From NCBI GenBank assembly GCA_964628235.1, contig CAZVLU010000019.1, positions 1 to 53,365 on the forward strand: DNA of 53,365 nucleotides, read 5' to 3'. Origin of the DNA: CAMAVH01 sp964628235 (GTDB taxonomy: Bacteria > Pseudomonadota > Alphaproteobacteria > SMXQ01). A program made the position numbers and the translations under genes. Positions 48,755 through 53,365 of the stretch are shown here, piece after piece (the stretch's first letter is position 1; every line of letters begins with the position of its first letter). The notes under the pieces are model-generated. The model was not told the origin of the DNA. It searched no databases and worked only from the letters and a program-made list of their open reading frames with translations.

Positions 48755-49447
48755 TCAACGCCGTTCGTATTGCTTCGATCCGAACATGATCTCGCGCGCC
48801 TCGGCCGTCATCGCCGGCTGCGCCGCGCGCTCGGCCGCCAAGATCGTGATCGCCTTCTGCACGGCAGGGCGCGCCAGGATGGCGTCGAACCAGCGCTTCA
48901 CGTTGGGATAGCTCTTGAGCATGCCGCTCTTCTCGTCGGCTTGCGTCCAGGGGAACACCGCCATGTCGGCGATGGAATAGCTGCCGGCGAGATACTCGAC
49001 GTCGCCAAGGCGCTTATCGAGCACGTTGTAGATGCGCTTCTGCTCGTTGTCGAACCGCTGGATGGCGTAGTCGCTGCCCGGCGGCGCGTTGCCGTGAAAA
49101 TGATGGGCTTGGCCGAACATCGGCCCGACATGGCCGACCTGCATGAACAGCCAGGGCAGCACCTCATATTGGCCGCGCATGTCTTTGGGAAAAAACTTGC
49201 CGGACTTCTGCCCGAGATACATCAGGATCGCCCCCGACTCGAAGAGCGAGAGCGGTTTGCCGTCCGGCCCGTCCGAATCGATCAGCGCCGGAATTTTATT
49301 GTTCGGGCTGAATTTGAGAAATTCGGGCTTAAATTGATCGCCGTTGCGGATGCTGACCGGATGCACCTTGTAGGGCAGCCCGCACTCTTCGAGCATGATG
49401 AAGATTTTGCGGCCGTTCGATGTCGGCCAGTTGTAGACGTCCAGCAT
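48755..49447 (-). CDS. Glutathione S-transferase, nu-class (YghU/YfcG-like)
   Basis: 230 residues, starting MLDVYNWPTSNGRKIFIMLEE. The loop reads TSNG where the paralogues read TPNG. The cis-proline motif NNKIPALIDSDGPDGKPLSLFESGAILMYLG and the C-terminal helices (GPMFGQAHHFHGNAPPG, DMAVFPWTQADE) match the GST at 50.4 kb closely. An extra ~20-residue tail (AAERAAQPAMTAEAREIMFGSKQ) is present, as in some YfcG-like proteins. It is transcribed between DUF1223 and the third GST. Confidence 0.9.
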   Translation of the reverse strand: MLDVYNWPTSNGRKIFIMLEECGLPYKVHPVSIRNGDQFKPEFLKFSPNNKIPALIDSDGPDGKPLSLFESGAILMYLGQKSGKFFPKDMRGQYEVLPWLFMQVGHVGPMFGQAHHFHGNAPPGSDYAIQRFDNEQKRIYNVLDKRLGDVEYLAGSYSIADMAVFPWTQADEKSGMLKSYPNVKRWFDAILARPAVQKAITILAAERAAQPAMTAEAREIMFGSKQYERR

Positions 49448-49486
49448 TGTCCCCTCCCCACCGTTGAAGGAGGAGCATAACCGCCC

Positions 49487-50230
49487 TCAGCTTGCGGCGG
49501 GAAGCTTGATCGCTGCCGCGCCGAGAATCCGCCCGCTCGGCGCTTGCAAAAGCAGCGCGGCGCCGCGCCCGACCGGCGGCAGGGCATGGCTCAGCGTCAA
49601 CTCTCGGCCGCTCCAATCGCCGAGCATGTCCAGGCTGCGCACAATATTGACGTTCACGAGCTTGCGCCCGGCGTTCTCGCCGGCCCGCACCTGCGTTTCG
49701 TGGCGCGGATCGAAGGTGACGAGCCAGACTTTGCCTTCGCCGATGCCGCTGCCGACACGGATCGCCAGATCGCTTTTACCGGCCGTTAGAGCGACCGGCA
49801 CGACGACCGGCGCCGCGCCCGCGATGGCATTGGTCACGGCGATGCGATTGGAACCGACCACATCGCGCGTGCCGTTGATCATCATCTGCGGGGTATAGAC
49901 GTTGCTCTTGCCGAGCGTGCGCGCATAGTCGCGCTGGCGCGTCGTCGCTTCGGCCAGCGAGAACGGGTCCTTCCAGCCTAGCCGGTCCCAATAATCGATA
50001 TGATAGGCCAGCGGCAAAATATCGCCGCGCTTGGCCAATTCGCTGAGCAGCGCATCGGCTGGCGGGCAGGACGAGCAGCCTTGCGAGGTGAAGAGTTCGA
50101 CGACGGTCAGCGCCGACGCAGCTGACGCGGTCGAGGCGGTCCGACCGGTGAAGCCGATCACGGCGAGGCCCGCGAAGGCGAACGGCAAAACCCAGAGGCG
50201 GCGACGGGCGAACAGCAGGATCGGACGCAT
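49487..50230 (-). CDS. DUF1223 secreted thioredoxin-like protein
   Basis: Periplasmic or secreted protein of 247 residues. The N terminus has a hydrophobic signal (RRLWVLPFAFAGLAVIGFTG), then the DUF1223 hallmark VVELFTSQGCSSCPPADALL, in which CSSC forms a thioredoxin-like CxxC centre. YHIDYWDRLGWKDPFS and TPQMMINGTRDVVGS are the other conserved blocks. The family's function is unknown. Grouping with glutathione-linked enzymes suggests thiol or redox stress work, by inference only. It starts the run DUF1223-GST-GST, 39 bases before the next gene. Confidence 0.88.
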   Translation of the reverse strand: MRPILLFARRRLWVLPFAFAGLAVIGFTGRTASTASAASALTVVELFTSQGCSSCPPADALLSELAKRGDILPLAYHIDYWDRLGWKDPFSLAEATTRQRDYARTLGKSNVYTPQMMINGTRDVVGSNRIAVTNAIAGAAPVVVPVALTAGKSDLAIRVGSGIGEGKVWLVTFDPRHETQVRAGENAGRKLVNVNIVRSLDMLGDWSGRELTLSHALPPVGRGAALLLQAPSGRILGAAAIKLPAAS

Positions 50231-50307
50231 GACGGCCCTTTCGGCAAGAGGACGAACTCTATCTGGTTCGCGCCAAGCCGTCCGAGGTTACAGAGACCAG
50301 AATGCAA

Positions 50308-50335
50308 AACGCCGGCTGGAGAACCAGCCGGCGTT
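50308..50335 (-). terminator. Terminator between GST and DUF1223 genes
   Basis: Perfect 12-bp stem (50308-50319 with 50324-50335) and a four-base loop (AGAA on the plus strand). On the minus strand it is followed by TTGCATTC, and the last stem bases add to the T-run. It ends the transcript of the GST gene at 50360. Confidence 0.8.
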
Positions 50336-50359
50336 CGATAAGCCCAAGGATGCGGCTGT

Positions 50360-50983
50360 TTAACTTTTCACGCCGACCTTAATGCCGCGCTGCACGGCAG
50401 GCCGCGCCATGATCGCGTCGAACCAGCGTTTCACGTTGGGATAGTCGGCGAAGTCGATGTTCTGCATGGCGAAGGACTGCGCCCAGGGAAAGGTGGCGAT
50501 GTCGGCGATGGAATAGTCGCCCGCCAGGTACTCGGCCTCGCCCAGGCGCTTGTCGATCACGCCGTAGAGTCGCTTGGCCTCGTCGCCGTAGCGCTTCATG
50601 GCGTAGGGGATTTTTTCCGGCGCGAACTTCAAGAAGTGATGCGCCTGGCCGAGCATCGGGCCGAAGCCGCCCATCTGGAACATCAGCCATTGCGTGACGA
50701 GATATTTCGTCGGCATGTCCTGCGGCCAGAACTTGCCGGTCTTCTCGGCGAGATACATCAGGATCGCGCCCGACTCGAACAGCGAGATCGGCTTGCCGTT
50801 CGGACCATCGTGATCGACGATGGCTGGTATCTTGTTGTTCGGGCTGATCTTGAGGAAATCCGGCGCAAACTGCTCGTTCTTGCCGATGTCTGTCGAGTGC
50901 ACGATGTAAGACAGTCCGCACTCCTCGAGCATGATCTGCACTTTGCGGCCGTTCGGCGTGGTCCAGGTGTAGAGATCGATCAC
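50360..50983 (-). CDS. Glutathione S-transferase, nu-class (YfcG-like)
   Basis: 207 residues with a GTG start at 50983 and AGGAG seven bases upstream. It starts LYTWTTPNGRKVQIMLEECGL and has SPNNKIPAIVDHDGPNGKPISLFESGAILMYLAEKTGKFWP. The C-terminal domain has GFGPMLGQAHHFLKFAPEK and SIADIATFPWAQSF, very like the GST at 48.8 kb. Nu-class members bind two glutathiones and reduce disulphides or peroxides. The gene has its own terminator, so it is a separate unit. Confidence 0.9.
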   Translation of the reverse strand: MIDLYTWTTPNGRKVQIMLEECGLSYIVHSTDIGKNEQFAPDFLKISPNNKIPAIVDHDGPNGKPISLFESGAILMYLAEKTGKFWPQDMPTKYLVTQWLMFQMGGFGPMLGQAHHFLKFAPEKIPYAMKRYGDEAKRLYGVIDKRLGEAEYLAGDYSIADIATFPWAQSFAMQNIDFADYPNVKRWFDAIMARPAVQRGIKVGVKS

Positions 50984-51014
50984 GGCAGTTACTCCTGACT
51001 GACAATGCCGGCGC

Positions 51015-52484
51015 TTAAGCGCTCAGCTTCTTTTTGAGGATTTCGTTGACGACGCCCGGGTTGGCCTTGCCCCCGGTCGCCTTCATCACTTGGCCGACGA
51101 ACCAGCCGATCAGCTTTTCGTTGCCGGCTTTGTATTTGGCGACGTTGTCCGGGCTGGCGGCGATGATCTGGTCGGCGGCAGCCTCGATCGGGCCGGTGTC
51201 GGTGATCTGCTGCAGGCCCTTGGCGGCGACGATGTCCTTGGCCGGCTTGCCGGTCTCGACCATCTCGGCGAAGACGTCCTTGGCGATGCGGCCGGAGATC
51301 GTGTTGTCGGCGATCAAATCGATCAGCCCGCCGAGCGCCGCGGCAGAGACCGGCGACTGCTCGATGGTCAGGTTCTGCTTGTTGAGCACGGCGAACAGCT
51401 CGCCGGTCAGCCAGTTCGAGGCGATCTTGGGATCACGGCCTTTCGCGACGGTTTCGTAAAAGGCGGCGGAGGCCATGTCAGCCGACAGCACCCCGGCATC
51501 ATAAGGCGACAGGCCGTAATCGCTGACGAAGCGCGCCTTCTTCACGTCGGGCAGTTCGGGCAAGCCGGCCTTGATGCCTTCGACCCACTTGGGATCCAAC
51601 TCGAGCGGCAGCAGGTCCGGATCGGGGAAGTAGCGATAATCGTGCGCCTCTTCCTTGCTGCGCATCGGGCGCGTCTCGCCGCGCGTCGGGTCGAACAGGC
51701 GGGTCTGCTGCTTGACCTCGCCGCCCTCCTCGATCAGTTCGATCTGGCGGCGCGCTTCATATTCCACGGCCTGCTGCACGAAACGGATCGAGTTGACGTT
51801 CTTGATCTCGCAGCGCGTGCCGAAGCGATCGCCGGGCTTGCGCACCGAGACGTTGACGTCGGCGCGAAGCGAGCCTTCTTCCATATTGCCGTCGCAGGTG
51901 CCGAGATAGCGCAGGATCGAGCGCAGCTTCTTGACATAGGCGCCGGCCTCTTCCGCCGAGCGCATGTCGGGCTCGGAGACGATCTCCATGAGTGCCACGC
52001 CCGACCGGTTCAGGTCGATGAAGGTCATCTTCGGATGCAGGTCGTGGATGCTCTTGCCAGCATCCTGCTCCAAATGCAGGCGCGTGATGCCGATCTCGCG
52101 GCTGGTGCCGTCGGCCAGATCGATGGTCAGCTTGCCCTTGCCGACGATCGGCTGGGTGAACTGCGAGATCTGATAGCCCTGCGGCAAATCAGGATAAAAA
52201 TAGTTTTTGCGGTCGAATACCGAGACCAGATTGATCTGCGCTTCGAGGCCGAGTCCCGTGCGCACCGCCTGCTCGACGCAATATTTGTTGATCACCGGCA
52301 GCATGCCCGGCATGGCGGCATCGACCAGCGACACCTGGCTGTTCGGCTCGGCGCCGAACGCGGTGGCCGCGCCCGAGAACAGCTTGCTATTCGACGTCAC
52401 CTGGGCGTGGACTTCGAGACCGATGACGATCTCCCACTTGCCGGTCTTGCCTTCGATCAGGCGCTCTTCGTTCACAGTTGCCAT
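51015..52484 (-). CDS. gatB: Asp-tRNA(Asn)/Glu-tRNA(Gln) amidotransferase subunit B
   Basis: Binds mischarged tRNA and activates it so that GatA-derived ammonia makes Gln-tRNA or Asn-tRNA. 489 residues, normal length. Conserved blocks are VIGLEVHAQVTSNSKLFSGAATAFG, VDAAMPGMLPVINKYCVEQAVRTGLGL, KNYFYPDLPQGYQISQFTQPI and the C-terminal YqeY-like tail with GNEKLIGWFVGQVMKATGGKANP. The ATG at 52484 lies 2 bases after the gatA stop with GGGAGGG upstream, so the two are coupled. Essential in organisms lacking GlnRS. Confidence 0.97.
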   Translation of the reverse strand: MATVNEERLIEGKTGKWEIVIGLEVHAQVTSNSKLFSGAATAFGAEPNSQVSLVDAAMPGMLPVINKYCVEQAVRTGLGLEAQINLVSVFDRKNYFYPDLPQGYQISQFTQPIVGKGKLTIDLADGTSREIGITRLHLEQDAGKSIHDLHPKMTFIDLNRSGVALMEIVSEPDMRSAEEAGAYVKKLRSILRYLGTCDGNMEEGSLRADVNVSVRKPGDRFGTRCEIKNVNSIRFVQQAVEYEARRQIELIEEGGEVKQQTRLFDPTRGETRPMRSKEEAHDYRYFPDPDLLPLELDPKWVEGIKAGLPELPDVKKARFVSDYGLSPYDAGVLSADMASAAFYETVAKGRDPKIASNWLTGELFAVLNKQNLTIEQSPVSAAALGGLIDLIADNTISGRIAKDVFAEMVETGKPAKDIVAAKGLQQITDTGPIEAAADQIIAASPDNVAKYKAGNEKLIGWFVGQVMKATGGKANPGVVNEILKKKLSA

Positions 52485-52486
52485 CG

Positions 52487-53365
52487 TCAGGCCCTCCCGC
52501 CCAAATCGGGTGTCGCGGTGAACGCCGCCTGCTTCTCCAGCACAGCCGCGATCTTCAAGATGCCCGCCTCGTCGAACGTCTTGCCGATCAGTTGCAAGCC
52601 GAGCGGCAAGCCGTCCGCCGACAGGCCGGCAGGCACCGAGATGCCCGGCAGGCCGGCGAGGTTCGTCGTCACCGTGAACACGTCATTGAGATACATGGCG
52701 ATGGGATCGTCGGATTTCTCCCCCATGGCGAAGGCCGCCGAGGGGGCCGTCGGCGTCAGGATGGCGTCGACTTTCTGGAACGCCGTCTCGAAATCCTGAG
52801 CGATCAAGGCGCGCACGCGCTGGGCCTTGCGGTAATAGGCGTCGTAATAGCCCGCCGACAGCACATAGGTGCCGATCAGGATGCGGCGGCGCACTTCCTT
52901 GCCGAAGCCTTCGGCGCGGGTGTTCTCGTACAGCTCCTCGATCGAGTTGCCGGGCACGCGCGTGCCGTAGCGCACGCCGTCATAGCGCGCGAGGTTCGAC
53001 GACGCCTCGGCGGGCGCCAGGATGTAGTAGCAGGGCAGCGCGTATTTGGTGTGCGGCAAGCTGACCTCGACCGCTTCGGCGCCGGCGTCCTTGAGCATGG
53101 CGATGCCCTTCTGCCACAGCGCGTCGATCTCGGCGCTCATGCCGTCCATGCGGTATTCCTTGGGAATGCCGATCTTCAGGCCGCGAATGTCGCCGGTCAG
53201 CGCCGCTTCGAAATCCGGCACCGCAATGTTGGCGCTGGTCGAATCCTTGGGATCGAAGCCCGACATCTCGCGCAGCAGAATGGCGCAGTCCTGCACCGTG
53301 CGGGCGAAGGGGCCCGCCTGATCGAGCGAGGAGGCGAAGGCGACGACGCCCCAGCGCGAGCAACG
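52487..53365 (-). CDS. gatA: Asp-tRNA(Asn)/Glu-tRNA(Gln) amidotransferase subunit A (C-terminal part; cut by window edge)
   Basis: Glutaminase subunit of GatCAB, an amidase-family enzyme. The reverse frame is open to the last base, so only about the C-terminal 292 residues of a ~490-residue protein are seen. It enters at RWGVVAFASSLDQAGPFARTVQD, the stretch just after the amidase nucleophile serine. GIPKEYRMDGM, YGTRVPGNSIEELYENTRAEGFGKEVRRRILIGTYVLSAGYYDAYY and LPGISVPAGLSADGLPLGLQLIG are typical GatA blocks. Start and active-site serines lie beyond the window. Confidence 0.96.
   Translation of the reverse strand, partial: RCSRWGVVAFASSLDQAGPFARTVQDCAILLREMSGFDPKDSTSANIAVPDFEAALTGDIRGLKIGIPKEYRMDGMSAEIDALWQKGIAMLKDAGAEAVEVSLPHTKYALPCYYILAPAEASSNLARYDGVRYGTRVPGNSIEELYENTRAEGFGKEVRRRILIGTYVLSAGYYDAYYRKAQRVRALIAQDFETAFQKVDAILTPTAPSAAFAMGEKSDDPIAMYLNDVFTVTTNLAGLPGISVPAGLSADGLPLGLQLIGKTFDEAGILKIAAVLEKQAAFTATPDLGGRA

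Overview
The window is GC-rich bacterial chromosome (about 64% by eye) with tightly packed genes, a CCA-encoding tRNA-Ser and many ABC-transporter and stress genes. The aapJQMP amino-acid transporter, the NepR anti-sigma gene beside an ECF sigma factor, the urt/ure operon and the orphan Bug-type binding proteins together point to an alphaproteobacterium, most likely of the order Hyphomicrobiales (Rhizobiales). The family cannot be fixed from the sequence. Both ends cut genes: ureC at base 1 and gatA at base 53365.

Layout. 1-8.4 kb, minus strand: one nitrogen-scavenging operon, urtABCDE (urea ABC transporter) followed by ureDABC (urease), behind a sigma-54-like promoter. 8.4-13.6 kb: an AT-rich control region with a perfect 31-bp palindrome, a MarR regulator, and the aapJQMP transporter. 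13.6-25.3 kb: assorted metabolic genes (dienelactone hydrolase, Gfo/Idh/MocA oxidoreductase, aminotransferase, D-2-hydroxyacid dehydrogenase), an orphan molybdenum hydroxylase large subunit beside mobA, a globin-coupled chemoreceptor, a tiny lipoprotein divergent from a lipid kinase, an MFS transporter and a GST. 25.3-32.4 kb: a catabolic region with gentisate dioxygenase, an amidase, two orphan solute-binding proteins, a MarR regulator and an exporter. 32.9-44.5 kb: GTP-type PEP carboxykinase, a ThDP enzyme plus aldehyde dehydrogenase pair, two divergent MFS transporters, an FMN 2-hydroxyacid dehydrogenase, tRNA-Ser, a 2OG-Fe(II) oxygenase and another Bug protein. 44.5-48 kb: a stress locus with NepR, an ECF sigma factor and small envelope proteins. 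48-51 kb: three related glutathione S-transferases and a DUF1223 protein. 51-53.4 kb: gatB and gatA.

The most interesting signal is a set of general-stress-response promoters. The known EcfG consensus, GGAAC, 16-17 bases, CGTT, occurs exactly at six intergenic sites, plus one near match in front of the sigma gene. These sites precede nepR, a glycine-zipper lipoprotein, a DUF1328 membrane protein with a second lipoprotein, and, 22 kb away, a divergent pair (54-residue lipoprotein and lipid kinase) whose two -35 boxes lie back to back. One further perfect site fires on the minus strand behind the sigma gene, toward a hairpin about 150 bases away. It has no annotated gene and may make a stress-induced small RNA or a 35-residue peptide. 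No phyR or sensor kinase is visible in the window, so the partner-switch input must lie elsewhere.
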